This document shows, in pieces, positions 43,446 to 52,186 of a stretch of DNA of 64,000 bases. The DNA comes from Lentimicrobium saccharophilum (GTDB lineage Bacteria > Bacteroidota > Bacteroidia > Bacteroidales > Lentimicrobiaceae), in the NCBI RefSeq assembly GCF_001192835.1, contig NZ_DF968183.1, forward strand, positions 930,001 to 994,000, read 5' to 3'. Position 1 is the stretch's first letter. Every line of letters begins with the position of its first letter. Made by a program: the position numbers and the translations under genes. Below the pieces are notes generated by a model. The model made no database searches, was not told where the DNA came from, and was given only the letters and a program-made list of their open reading frames with translations.

Positions 43446-44381
43446 TCAGTAAAATTTCCCGGCAACCATCGGCCCCAGCCACCTGATGATAAAACAAGGA
43501 GAAATTTTCCAGAGAAAGCTCAGGATTTTCCGGTTGGGCATTGGAATCTTTAAAGGTCCTATTGTATATTGATCGTTGCGAAGCGGGTAGGAAAAACTCC
43601 AGTAAAGGGTGGTGTTTTTCACGCCCCATTGCTGTTTATACAGGTGCGGCCCTGAATCTTTCGTACTTCTTCCAAAACTAAAGACCTTGCATCCCCGTTC
43701 AATGGAAAGGCGGATACACTCCCACCAAAGAAAATATGAAGTATAAAATGGATTGTAATCTTCAAGGGTTGAAAACCAACATGTTTCGGCAAATTCGCCC
43801 TTTTTCAGCAAGATAGCACCACCAATGGCTTTTCCATGATAAAGGGCAATCAGCACACTGGCATCTCTTCCAAAGGCCGTAACCACCCGCGCATAAAAAG
43901 ACTTCGACATGGCCGGGGCTCCAAGGCGGTGCATGTTGTGAGAAAATACTCCGTAAAACTTTCCTATCAGTTCGGATCCGCCCACCTCAAGTTTAATCTC
44001 CCGCGACACAGATTTGTTGATCTTTCGCCGGAGGTTTGAACTGAACCTTAACAGCTGCTTTTCGGCTGTAGTTTCCAGTGGCAACCAGGAAACTACCTTA
44101 ACAGTATGAAAATGCCCGGATACCGGTTTAAGCATACGTACATGCCATTGGATAGCGGGATCACTGCATTGCAGCTTTCCTTCCTCCAGCGTAAATTCCG
44201 GATGCTTCTCAACAAGTTCAGGTTCCTGATCGGAAAAATGGGCGTATGAAAAATAGGGCATTGAAACCAGAATGTCATCCATATTTACCATCATCATGAA
44301 CCTGTCACCTGTAACAGTTTTTACCCTGTACCAGCCGACCGGTCCCGCATGCTGATAAATCAACGGCCATTTAACGCTCAT
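43446..44381 (-). CDS. FemAB-like GNAT protein of the exosortase locus
   Basis: The 311-aa protein looks like the FemAB-family, XrtA/PEP-CTERM-associated group. It shows SSNLRRKINKS, LYHGKAIGGAILLKKGEFAETCWFSTLEDYNPFYTSYFLWWECIRLSIERG and FGRSTKDSGPHLYKQQWG. The last stretches match the C-terminal FemAB/BioF-like acceptor region. It likely transfers an aminoacyl or acyl group in exopolysaccharide or precursor assembly. It lies immediately upstream of the exosortase gene on the same strand. Confidence 0.8.
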   Translation of the reverse strand: MSVKWPLIYQHAGPVGWYRVKTVTGDRFMMMVNMDDILVSMPYFSYAHFSDQEPELVEKHPEFTLEEGKLQCSDPAIQWHVRMLKPVSGHFHTVKVVSWLPLETTAEKQLLRFSSNLRRKINKSVSREIKLEVGGSELIGKFYGVFSHNMHRLGAPAMSKSFYARVVTAFGRDASVLIALYHGKAIGGAILLKKGEFAETCWFSTLEDYNPFYTSYFLWWECIRLSIERGCKVFSFGRSTKDSGPHLYKQQWGVKNTTLYWSFSYPLRNDQYTIGPLKIPMPNRKILSFLWKISPCFIIRWLGPMVAGKFY

Positions 44382-44513
44382 ATTCAAAAGAGGTTTGCTA
44401 CAAAATTAAGATTTTAATTAATCCTGAATATGCATCATTATCCGGTTTTATCATTCATCAGCATATTGAACGCCATGAACATAGTTACGCGGTAACTGCC
44501 AGCGATTATGTTT

Positions 44514-45194
44514 TTATTCCTCCTTTTTCCCGAAAACAGGTATGGGCGGCAGATCGCGGAACCATCTGAACACCCGGTTATTTTCGGGGAAAATGATCAC
44601 CGCGGCAGTTAACAGGATAATCAACAGATCTGTCCTGAATCCCTGATGTTCACGGTACCATTTTTCCAGAGCGCCTTTATAAGGGGCAATATAAAGGCGG
44701 TCATACTCGTGGGGATCTATTTCCGTGTTTTCATAGAACTGTTCTTCATCCCTGAAAACAATTGAAGCAATACCGGTCAGTCCGGGCTTGCATTGATAAA
44801 ACTGATCCTGAATTTCCGGGGAAAACTTCTGAAAATCCACTTCCATCAGCGGCCTGGGGCCTACCACAGACATTTCCCCCAGGAATATATTAATCAACTG
44901 CGGTATTTCATTGACCTTTGAGCCCCGTAAATACTTCCCAAGCGGTGTTAAACGCCAATCGTTTTTCAGGGTAATGCTTCCGGTGCCAAGCGAAGGGCTG
45001 GCTTTGAGCATGGTGGCAAATTTCCATATCCTGAATTTTTTGTTTTTATAACCCCTCCGCTCCTGCAAATAGAAAATATAACCTTCACCCGTCAGCTTCA
45101 GTGTGATGGCCAGCGGAATGAAAAACGGGAGGAACAATAGCATTCCCAGACTGGAAAACAATATATCGCCGATCCGTTTAAAATATCTGTACAT
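44514..45194 (-). CDS. Bacterial sugar transferase (polyisoprenyl-phosphate initiating type)
   Basis: The 226-aa protein has an N-terminal membrane segment (about 10-32), an ERRGYKNKKFRIWKFATML stretch and ETDPHEYD-type turns. The family motif LRGSKVNEIPQLINIFLGEMSVVGPRPL is also present. It is a monotopic phosphoglycosyl transferase of the WcaJ/PglC superfamily, placing the first sugar phosphate on the lipid carrier. It is 10 bp after the dehydratase gene and 126 bp before the FemAB gene. Confidence 0.9.
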   Translation of the reverse strand: MYRYFKRIGDILFSSLGMLLFLPFFIPLAITLKLTGEGYIFYLQERRGYKNKKFRIWKFATMLKASPSLGTGSITLKNDWRLTPLGKYLRGSKVNEIPQLINIFLGEMSVVGPRPLMEVDFQKFSPEIQDQFYQCKPGLTGIASIVFRDEEQFYENTEIDPHEYDRLYIAPYKGALEKWYREHQGFRTDLLIILLTAAVIIFPENNRVFRWFRDLPPIPVFGKKEE

Positions 45195-45204
45195 ACTATA
45201 AGAT

Positions 45205-46413
45205 TTACATTTTCTGGTCCAGGTTTTTCCCGGTTTCTATATGATGGAAACCCGGCAGGAAAGAGGTCATCACCTTGACTATTTCAGCTTTTGTTAATCC
45301 CGGGGTTTGTATCACCCTCTTAAGTTCCCCGACCATATTCCGTATCTCATCCATCGAACGGCGAGGGGCATTTTTGATGATTCCCAGAGAACTGAATGTT
45401 GCGAGATCAAGCTCCTCCCCTTCCGTATAGAACTCTTCAAAGGTTTTTTCACCGGAAGTATCCGATTCAAAAAAATAGACCGGATAGCTTCGTGAATTGG
45501 CCTGCATCATGGACGCTTCATAGCGGGCCTCTTCTTCACTTGCACATATACTGGTTTCAAGCCCCTGCTGCCTCAAAAATTCAATGGTAATGTCTTTAAA
45601 ATTCATCATCTGCTCTTCGTCCAGCTTCGGAAAGAAGATTTCACCGGTCTTTCCCAGAATACAAGCCATCAGGCAAATCTGGCCAGACTCTTCAGGAGAA
45701 ACAAAAAATCTCCGGATATCTGAAGGGCAGGAAAGCGGCTGATGTTTCATCATTCGCTCGAGATAACCCGCCAGCAGACTTCCGTTGGAAAACGCCACAT
45801 TGGCAAACCTCGCCGTGGAAACCGGGAAATGGCCGGCGTATGCCATAATCACCTCTTCCATGATTTTCTTACTGGCTCCCATGATATTAACCGGATTGGC
45901 AGCCTTATCCGTGGAAACGCAGAAGAAATGCTCAGGGGGGGATTCAGCCAGCTTGCCTAAGAGCTGCTCGGCCTTAACAATATTGTTTTCAAGCAATGCA
46001 ATCACCGAGAACTGGTCTTTCTCACTCCGGACATGTTTGTGCGCTGCAAAATTGGCTACAATATCGAATGGCCCCGCATCCTGCAGTATCTTATCAAAAA
46101 CCGGATCGGAAAAGTTTATCGGATAGGTTTTATAATCATCCGGAACCCTCATACCCAAAGTACTTCTGAGATCGCGCGTAAGTTCGGTCAGGTAGTTCTC
46201 GCTCAGATCAACCACAAATAGCCTGGCCGGATTGAACTTCAGCAATGCCCGGATAAAAGAGGATCCGATGGTGCCACCACCCCCGATAACCAGCGCCGAC
46301 TTCCCTTCTATCTGCAATCTGAGCTGGTTTTCATAACGCAACAGATCATCCTGAAAAAAACTCTTCTCCCGGAAGGTAATATGATTTGAAATAAAAGCTT
46401 CAATATTGATCAT
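45205..46413 (-). CDS. CapD/FlaA1-like nucleotide-sugar 4,6-dehydratase
   Basis: The 402-aa short-chain dehydrogenase-type protein has NAD-binding ALVIGGGGTIGSSFIRALL and the catalytic STDKAANPVNIMGASKKIMEE stretch, with the Met-Lys in place of Tyr-Lys seen in CapD/PglF relatives. It lacks the membrane-bound N-terminal half of full-length CapD/PglF proteins. Its likely reaction is UDP-HexNAc to a 4-keto-6-deoxy sugar, which the adjacent DegT aminotransferase (12 bp upstream) could aminate. Specific substrate is unproven. Confidence 0.83.
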   Translation of the reverse strand: MINIEAFISNHITFREKSFFQDDLLRYENQLRLQIEGKSALVIGGGGTIGSSFIRALLKFNPARLFVVDLSENYLTELTRDLRSTLGMRVPDDYKTYPINFSDPVFDKILQDAGPFDIVANFAAHKHVRSEKDQFSVIALLENNIVKAEQLLGKLAESPPEHFFCVSTDKAANPVNIMGASKKIMEEVIMAYAGHFPVSTARFANVAFSNGSLLAGYLERMMKHQPLSCPSDIRRFFVSPEESGQICLMACILGKTGEIFFPKLDEEQMMNFKDITIEFLRQQGLETSICASEEEARYEASMMQANSRSYPVYFFESDTSGEKTFEEFYTEGEELDLATFSSLGIIKNAPRRSMDEIRNMVGELKRVIQTPGLTKAEIVKVMTSFLPGFHHIETGKNLDQKM

Positions 46414-46424
46414 ACAGGCTGAAT

Positions 46425-47561
46425 TTAATGTTTTAGCGAGTGGCGGATGGCGTCAACAACGGCTCTCCGCTCTTCATCCGTAATGTTAGAACTGGAAGGC
46501 AGACAAAGTCCGTTCCGGAATAATCGTTCTGATGTACCATCCGTATATGCCGGCACATTGGCAAATACCGGCTGCAGGTGCATGGGCTTCCACAAAGGCC
46601 TGGTTTCTATGTCGAGCCGGGCCAGATCTGTGTAGATATCCTCACGGGTAACGCCTCCTGCCTGACCGGGATCAATCAGGATGGTCGTAAGCCAATGATT
46701 CGAAAAATAACGCTCATCCGGTTCATTCTGGAAGGAAATTCCGGGAATACCGGCCAGCATCTCACGGTAGAAGAAATAATTTTCCCTTCGTTTGGCGATC
46801 CTGTCGGACAGCACTTCCATTTGCCCCCTGCCTATTCCTGCACAAATATTGCTCATCCTGTAATTGTACCCGATATGAGAATGTTGGTAATGCGGAGCCG
46901 CATCACGCGCCTGTGTAGCAAGAAACAGCGCCTTTTTACAATATTCCGGGTTTGCTGAAACCATAGCACCACCACCCGAAGTAGTGATGATTTTATTTCC
47001 GTTAAATGAAAACACCCCGATTTCCCCAAAAGTTCCGGTGCTTTTGCCGTCGAAGGCAGATCCGAATGACTCTGCAGCGTCTTCTATCACCGGAATCTGA
47101 TATGCATTGGCAACAGACATCAGTTTATCCAACTGTGCCGGCATACCGTAAAGATGCACCAGAACAATGGCAGACGGCTTTTTGCCCTTTGACATGCGAT
47201 CTTTTATCGCAGATTCAAGTAAATCCGGGCTCATATTCCAGGTCATGGATTCTGAGTCTATAAAAACAGGGGTAGCACCCTGATAGGCTATCGGGTTTGC
47301 CGAAGCTGAAAAGGTAAAGGATGAGCAAATCACCTCATCCCCCTGCTTAACCCCCAGAAGGATTAATGCCAGGTGAATGGCAGCAGTCCCTGATGAAAGG
47401 CAGGTGCAATGGCCCGCCCCGGTCATCCGGACAATATCCTCCTCCAACCCTGTAACATTGGGTCCAAGGGGAAAAACATGATTTCTCCTGAATGCCTCTT
47501 CGATGTATTTCATTTCTTTCCCACTCATATGGGGAGAGGAAAGCCAGATTTTTTCTTTCAT
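46425..47561 (-). CDS. DegT/DnrJ/EryC1/StrS-type PLP aminotransferase
   Basis: The 378-aa protein has the fold-type I sugar aminotransferase pattern. It shows SGTAAIHLALILLGVKQGDEVI near the start, EDAAESFGSAF with the conserved aspartate, FSFNGNKIITTSGGGAMV with the PLP lysine, and GYNYRMSNICAGIGRGQ. Paired with the neighbouring dehydratase it would make a UDP-4-amino-4,6-dideoxy sugar (bacillosamine-type precursor). No acetyltransferase of PglD type is adjacent. It may also form another amino sugar. Confidence 0.9.
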   Translation of the reverse strand: MKEKIWLSSPHMSGKEMKYIEEAFRRNHVFPLGPNVTGLEEDIVRMTGAGHCTCLSSGTAAIHLALILLGVKQGDEVICSSFTFSASANPIAYQGATPVFIDSESMTWNMSPDLLESAIKDRMSKGKKPSAIVLVHLYGMPAQLDKLMSVANAYQIPVIEDAAESFGSAFDGKSTGTFGEIGVFSFNGNKIITTSGGGAMVSANPEYCKKALFLATQARDAAPHYQHSHIGYNYRMSNICAGIGRGQMEVLSDRIAKRRENYFFYREMLAGIPGISFQNEPDERYFSNHWLTTILIDPGQAGGVTREDIYTDLARLDIETRPLWKPMHLQPVFANVPAYTDGTSERLFRNGLCLPSSSNITDEERRAVVDAIRHSLKH

Positions 47562-47568
47562 TTCAGCG

Positions 47569-48174
47569 TTAGTTAAGGTATTCTTCTTTTAGTTTTTTAC
47601 CGAGAATGGTAAAGATAATAATCTTGAGATCAAGTCCGAATGACATATGTCTCACATAATTATTATTGATCCGGACCTTCTCCGGATACAGCACTTCATC
47701 ATTGTACTTTACCGGATCATCCTGCAGGGCAAGTAATTCTTCCTCGCTGGAGAATTTAAGGCTTGCAGCACCGGTAAGGCCCGGTCTGATACTGAGCAAA
47801 AGCCGGTCCTCTCCTTCCAGCTTATCAGCATAACCGGGCACATCAGGCCGGGGACCCACGAAGCTCATATCTCCGATCAGGATATTCCACAACTCAGGCA
47901 ATTCATCCAGTTTATATTTTCTGAGCACGGCACCCAGCGGTGTAATGCGGCACTCGCCTTTCACCGAAATTGTGCTGCCGTTGTGGTTGATGGTCATGGT
48001 TCTGAATTTGATCATTTTAAAAATCTTACCATGCCTGCCTACCCTTTGCTGTTTAAAAAAAACAGATCCTGTCATTTGAGTTTTAATAAGCAGATAAATT
48101 GCGAGAAAAACAGGGAGGGTAATTATTAGACCAAAAACAGCTGCAGTTATATCAAAAAGTCGTTTAAATATCAC
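47569..48174 (-). CDS. PglC/WcaJ-family initiating sugar transferase
   Basis: The 201-aa protein has one N-terminal membrane element (about 8-30), FFKQQRVGRHGKIFKMIKFRTM and KLDELPELWNILIGDMSFVGPRP. The size fits the minimal PglC-type monotopic enzyme. Its place beside a bacillosamine-type dehydratase/aminotransferase suggests that it could use that product. GTG is the start. It is a second enzyme of this class, 3 kb from the one at 44514. Confidence 0.9.
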   Translation of the reverse strand: MIFKRLFDITAAVFGLIITLPVFLAIYLLIKTQMTGSVFFKQQRVGRHGKIFKMIKFRTMTINHNGSTISVKGECRITPLGAVLRKYKLDELPELWNILIGDMSFVGPRPDVPGYADKLEGEDRLLLSIRPGLTGAASLKFSSEEELLALQDDPVKYNDEVLYPEKVRINNNYVRHMSFGLDLKIIIFTILGKKLKEEYLN

Positions 48175-48774
48175 CTATTTCTTTTCCACAAATTGCACAA
48201 ATAAATAATCGTCATCCAATTCTCTCAGCACCTTCATGAAAGAGTTGTTAGCATGTGATTTCATCACCAGACTGTTTTTCCTTGAAATGGTAGACAGTAC
48301 TTTAAAACCCATTCTCCAACCAATATTGTACATAATACTGTTCATCATCCTTCCGATACCCTTGCCTTCAAACGGCTGATCAATAAGACGACCGACAAAA
48401 CACTTTTTATTCCAGAAAAAACGTAAAAAGAAGTAGCCTACCATCCGATGACCTTGAAAAACTCCCATCATCAAGAAGGCCGGGTTACGGCTAACTGAAA
48501 GCAACGACTTTTGATCAAACCCATGCGGGTTGAAATAAGTCACTCGTGACGCTTCCTGAGAATCATGTAACAAACTCAGCAAAGTCAGATCCTGATGGTT
48601 TAATTGCCGGGTCTCAAAGCCAGGCAATCTGAATTCCTTAAGGGCTTTCTTAACCTCCTCATCCATCCTGCTTTTGTATAAAATTGAATACAATAAACCA
48701 TTCAATTTCTCAATAGCATTCCAGATAATAGGCACTTTATGCTTGATATAGAGCAAAATTCTAATCACTATCAA
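48175..48774 (-). CDS. GNAT-family acyltransferase-like protein
   Basis: The 199-aa protein has a GNAT core. It shows LMMGVFQGHRMVGYFFLRFF and VGRLIDQPFEGKGIGRMMNSIMYN, with the CoA pyrophosphate loop Q/R-x-x-G-K-G. TTG 48774 is the upstream start; an ATG at 48663 is an alternative that would leave 162 residues. It sits between an ATP-grasp gene and a sugar transferase, so it may decorate the glycan or its precursor. Confidence 0.65.
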   Translation of the reverse strand: MIVIRILLYIKHKVPIIWNAIEKLNGLLYSILYKSRMDEEVKKALKEFRLPGFETRQLNHQDLTLLSLLHDSQEASRVTYFNPHGFDQKSLLSVSRNPAFLMMGVFQGHRMVGYFFLRFFWNKKCFVGRLIDQPFEGKGIGRMMNSIMYNIGWRMGFKVLSTISRKNSLVMKSHANNSFMKVLRELDDDYLFVQFVEKK

Positions 48775-48813
48775 CTATTTATGTTACCGTATTGTCAAAT
48801 AAATAGTCAAGGG

Positions 48814-49824
48814 TTAAATGTACTTGCTAATCATTGACTTGAGCCCTTGTTTTACAGGCAATTGCCACAACAATTTACACCAGTTATGGTTTCCTTCTAC
48901 CAATTCCGGCCCATAGGAAGTAATCGCTATATCCCAGCCAATTGACTTATTTTCGGGATGAAGCAGCGCAGCTTTTGTAACCATATCGAGGGTCTCCGGC
49001 CAGAATGGGATCTTAAAACCTTCGATGGCTATTCCTGTAACAGGATGGTTTGATACTGCCGGTCTGGTAATATCACTATATACGGCAGGCCCATTCACAA
49101 CGCCGGTTTCCATAAGGACCGGAGCAGCCAGATTTCCTGCACCCATATTATCAACCACCGAATTAACTGATACCCTGAGCCTGGCGCCTAAAAAAACTAC
49201 AGTGCCTTGATCCAGTTGGGTAAAAATCCGCACAGTATTCAATCCTGAAGGCGATAAATCCATCAATGCAGGATGCTGTACAATATATTCCTCAGCCAGG
49301 TCAAAGCCCAGATCTTTCATCTTTATAATCAATGATTCAGGTGTAAAATTTAAGGAATCAAAAACCCTGACTTCGGCACCAACCTGACCGGTAGAGAGTT
49401 TCAGGACAATTTTCCCTGAAGGGTTGCCTAAAAGATCAATAGCTGTTTCCTGATTTAGTTCCAATTCTTTCAGCGTACAGTGCTTGTGTCTGACGAAGTC
49501 AGCATACTTTTCAAGAAATTCAATTTTATTTTCAAGAATCCCCCGGGAACGCTTTGGGTTCATAATAAGATGATATTCGTACATATACCCGCTTCCGGCC
49601 CATTCCAAGCGTTCGCTGTGAGATTTCTCATAGAATCTGAAGTAGAAATAATCAAGTAATGAAATATTATATTTAAATAAAGAAACAATACAATTTATTA
49701 ATATAACAAAAGCAGGTTTTCCGGTTTCTGCAGACGCATATTTAAGAAACTTCCTCAGCTTCTTACCATCAATCTTAACAACATAATAGCCCAAATAAAG
49801 AATCCTGTTAATGCCAGATTTCAT
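48814..49824 (-). CDS. Sugar-transfer-associated ATP-grasp protein
   Basis: The 336-aa protein has an ATP-grasp core with GKIVLKLSTGQVGAEVRVF, AEEYIVQHPALMDLSPSGLNTVRIFTQLDQ and the metal-binding end VEGNHNWCKLLWQLP (Glu and Asn). It matches the ATP-grasp subgroup found in surface-polysaccharide clusters. It probably joins an amino acid or other carboxylate to a sugar. Its partner substrate is unknown. Confidence 0.8.
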   Translation of the reverse strand: MKSGINRILYLGYYVVKIDGKKLRKFLKYASAETGKPAFVILINCIVSLFKYNISLLDYFYFRFYEKSHSERLEWAGSGYMYEYHLIMNPKRSRGILENKIEFLEKYADFVRHKHCTLKELELNQETAIDLLGNPSGKIVLKLSTGQVGAEVRVFDSLNFTPESLIIKMKDLGFDLAEEYIVQHPALMDLSPSGLNTVRIFTQLDQGTVVFLGARLRVSVNSVVDNMGAGNLAAPVLMETGVVNGPAVYSDITRPAVSNHPVTGIAIEGFKIPFWPETLDMVTKAALLHPENKSIGWDIAITSYGPELVEGNHNWCKLLWQLPVKQGLKSMISKYI

Positions 49825-49836
49825 AAATGATGATTT

Positions 49837-51042
49837 TTAGCTTTTCACTGAAGAAGTAACCGCATTCATAATGATTTTATAGCTATTCTCAGGGTTATAT
49901 TTATCTCTGAGGGCGATGAAACCATTCTCTCCCATTTGCATTCTTAACTTCTGATCATTGTACAACTGATCAAACCGTTTCCGGTAACATGCATAATCAC
50001 CATATAAACAACAAAAACCTGAATTATCCTGCTTTAGCATTTCATGATAATCGGTATTAGGATCAGTAATGGCAAAAACAGGTTTACGCATATTGTAATA
50101 GCTTAAAGTTCTTGATGGGATGTTTGGAATCGTGAACTTTTCATTCAATGAGATTAGTCCGATTTCCGATTTAGAAACAAGTTTTTCATAATCTGCCCTT
50201 GGCATATAATCAATGAGTCTGATGTTTTTTAAACCTTCTCTGTCAATAAGATGCTGAAGATATGTTTTGTGGGTCCCCTTTCCGACTACAACGAAAACAA
50301 CATCTTTTTTGGATGCATGAACTTTTGCAAGTTCAACCACATTATCTACTTTCTGCGAAACTCCAAGATTTCCACCGAAGATTACAATAAATTTACCAGC
50401 TAAACCATACTTATCCAGCAGGTCTTCACTTACCCCTGTCTCATATACCTGAATTCTGTTCCAATTTGGCAAAACATGAACCTTCGCCGGATCGATCCCG
50501 GGATTGTTTCTCAAAATATACGATCGGTTTCCTTCTGTCATGCAACCAATTAAGTCAGAAATCTGATATAAGCGTTTCTCAATCCATCTGAAATAATGAT
50601 AAATCGGGTTATTCTTACTTAAATAACCTATATCTACAGCATTCTGAGGAAAAATATCTCTTAATATCAGGTAAAGCTTAGTACGATTTCTCTTCTTCAG
50701 CGAATAGGCGATTCTGAAAAGGGTAATAGGGGGCGTAGGAGTTATTATAAGATCGAATCGGAAATCCTTAAGGTATTTTCGGATGGCTAATCCATATTGA
50801 AAAGGCACAATTATGTTTCCTAGTCCCTTGCGAAATGGACCTACACCTAAAAGCGGAAGAGTTTTTACCCTGAGAACATCAGATAATCCCTCCCTGTATA
50901 TTCCGGTTGGTTTGCCGGCCTTTTCAAAAGCAACTACGGAAACATTATGACCTCGGGCAACAAACACATCGACAAGCGAGTTGTACATGCTGACCGTATT
51001 GTTGGCATCCTCAAAATTAAACATCAGGAAAAGAACGTTCAT
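49837..51042 (-). CDS. GT4-family glycosyltransferase, WbuB-like
   Basis: The 401-aa GT-B enzyme has an N-terminal Rossmann-like domain (start MNVLFLMFNFEDANNTVSMY) and the C-terminal GT4 domain with VIFGGNLGVSQKVDNVVELA and PNIPSRTLSYYNMRKPVFA. In the FucNAc locus of E. coli O26 the following gene is the WbuB fucosaminyl transferase, and this gene has the same position directly after the CapG-type epimerase. FucNAc transfer is therefore plausible but inferred from order. Confidence 0.78.
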   Translation of the reverse strand: MNVLFLMFNFEDANNTVSMYNSLVDVFVARGHNVSVVAFEKAGKPTGIYREGLSDVLRVKTLPLLGVGPFRKGLGNIIVPFQYGLAIRKYLKDFRFDLIITPTPPITLFRIAYSLKKRNRTKLYLILRDIFPQNAVDIGYLSKNNPIYHYFRWIEKRLYQISDLIGCMTEGNRSYILRNNPGIDPAKVHVLPNWNRIQVYETGVSEDLLDKYGLAGKFIVIFGGNLGVSQKVDNVVELAKVHASKKDVVFVVVGKGTHKTYLQHLIDREGLKNIRLIDYMPRADYEKLVSKSEIGLISLNEKFTIPNIPSRTLSYYNMRKPVFAITDPNTDYHEMLKQDNSGFCCLYGDYACYRKRFDQLYNDQKLRMQMGENGFIALRDKYNPENSYKIIMNAVTSSVKS

Positions 51043-51052
51043 AATCCTGATT

Positions 51053-52186
51053 CTAACTTAAGCCCCAAACAACCCTTTTCACGTAGTCAGTGTAAGATAA
51101 GATTATCCGAACCACTTTATCCGAAACATTTGGCATGGTGTAATCGCCAACGACCCTGAAATTTCTGTTTATGGTATCCTGATCTAATACCTGAACAAGT
51201 CCCTGCATTACCCGCTCAGGATTTAAGCCTACCATCATAACCGATGCTTCTTCCATGGCTTCGGGTCGCTCATGCGCTTCACGGATGTTCAAGGCCCTGA
51301 AATTTAGGATAGAGGACTCCTCACTGATTGTTCCACTGTCGGAAAGCACAACCTTTGCATTCGTTTGAAGTTTAATGTAATCCAGCAACCCGAAAGGTTT
51401 CATTAAATGCACGTTATCATTAAAAGTAATGCCTAATTTTTCAATCATGTGTCGTGTCCTGGGATGGGTTGTCACAATAACAGGCAATTGATAGGTTTCG
51501 CCCAAAGTATTAAGAATCTTAACCAGATTTGAAAAGTTTTTATCCGAATCAATATTCTCCTCCCGATGAGCCGATACAACAAAAAAACCATCCTTCGTTA
51601 ACTTAAGTTCCTCCAGAATCAATGATTTCTCAACCTTAGGCTTAAAATGCATCAGAACTTCATACATTGGGCTACCTGTTTTAATTACACGGTCAGCCGG
51701 CAAACCTTCCTTTAAAAGATACTCACGGGCAATATCGCTGTATGTTAAATTTATATCGCTGATGTGATCTACTATCTTCCGGTTGGTTTCTTCAGGAACA
51801 CGCTGATCGAAGCAACGGTTTCCTGCTTCCATATGGAAAATAGGTATACGCCTTTTCTTGGCAGGAATAGCGCATAAACAACTGTTGGTATCTCCCAATA
51901 CTAAAAATGCATCAGGCTTAACACGCTCAAGAATGGGATCAATTTTTATCAGTATCTGACCAATGGTTTCAGTTGCATTATGACCAGCGGCGTCAAGAAA
52001 AAAATCTGGTTTTCTAAGATCAAGGTCATTAAAGAAAACTTCATTCAATTCGTAATCATAATTTTGACCGGTATGTACCAAAATATGATCAATAGCCTCA
52101 CTATTATCCAGTTTTTGAAGAACACGCGACAACCGGATAATCTCGGGACGTGTGCCTACGACGGTCAGAACTTTAAGTTTTTTCAT
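51053..52186 (-). CDS. fnlC: UDP-HexNAc C2-epimerase of the L-FucNAc pathway (CapG/FnlC/WbjD type)
   Basis: The 377-aa epimerase has TVVGTRPEIIRL, HTGQNYDYELNEVFFNDLDLRKP, HMEAGNRCF, VPEETNR and LSDSGTISEESSILNF. The HMEAGNRCF and SDSGTISEES variants mark the group that epimerises C2 of the 6-deoxy UDP-sugar to make UDP-L-FucNAc, not plain UDP-GlcNAc. ATG 52186 is chosen over TTG 52192, giving MKKLKVLTVVGTRPE. It overlaps the upstream propeller gene by 14 bp. Confidence 0.87.
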   Translation of the reverse strand: MKKLKVLTVVGTRPEIIRLSRVLQKLDNSEAIDHILVHTGQNYDYELNEVFFNDLDLRKPDFFLDAAGHNATETIGQILIKIDPILERVKPDAFLVLGDTNSCLCAIPAKKRRIPIFHMEAGNRCFDQRVPEETNRKIVDHISDINLTYSDIAREYLLKEGLPADRVIKTGSPMYEVLMHFKPKVEKSLILEELKLTKDGFFVVSAHREENIDSDKNFSNLVKILNTLGETYQLPVIVTTHPRTRHMIEKLGITFNDNVHLMKPFGLLDYIKLQTNAKVVLSDSGTISEESSILNFRALNIREAHERPEAMEEASVMMVGLNPERVMQGLVQVLDQDTINRNFRVVGDYTMPNVSDKVVRIILSYTDYVKRVVWGLS

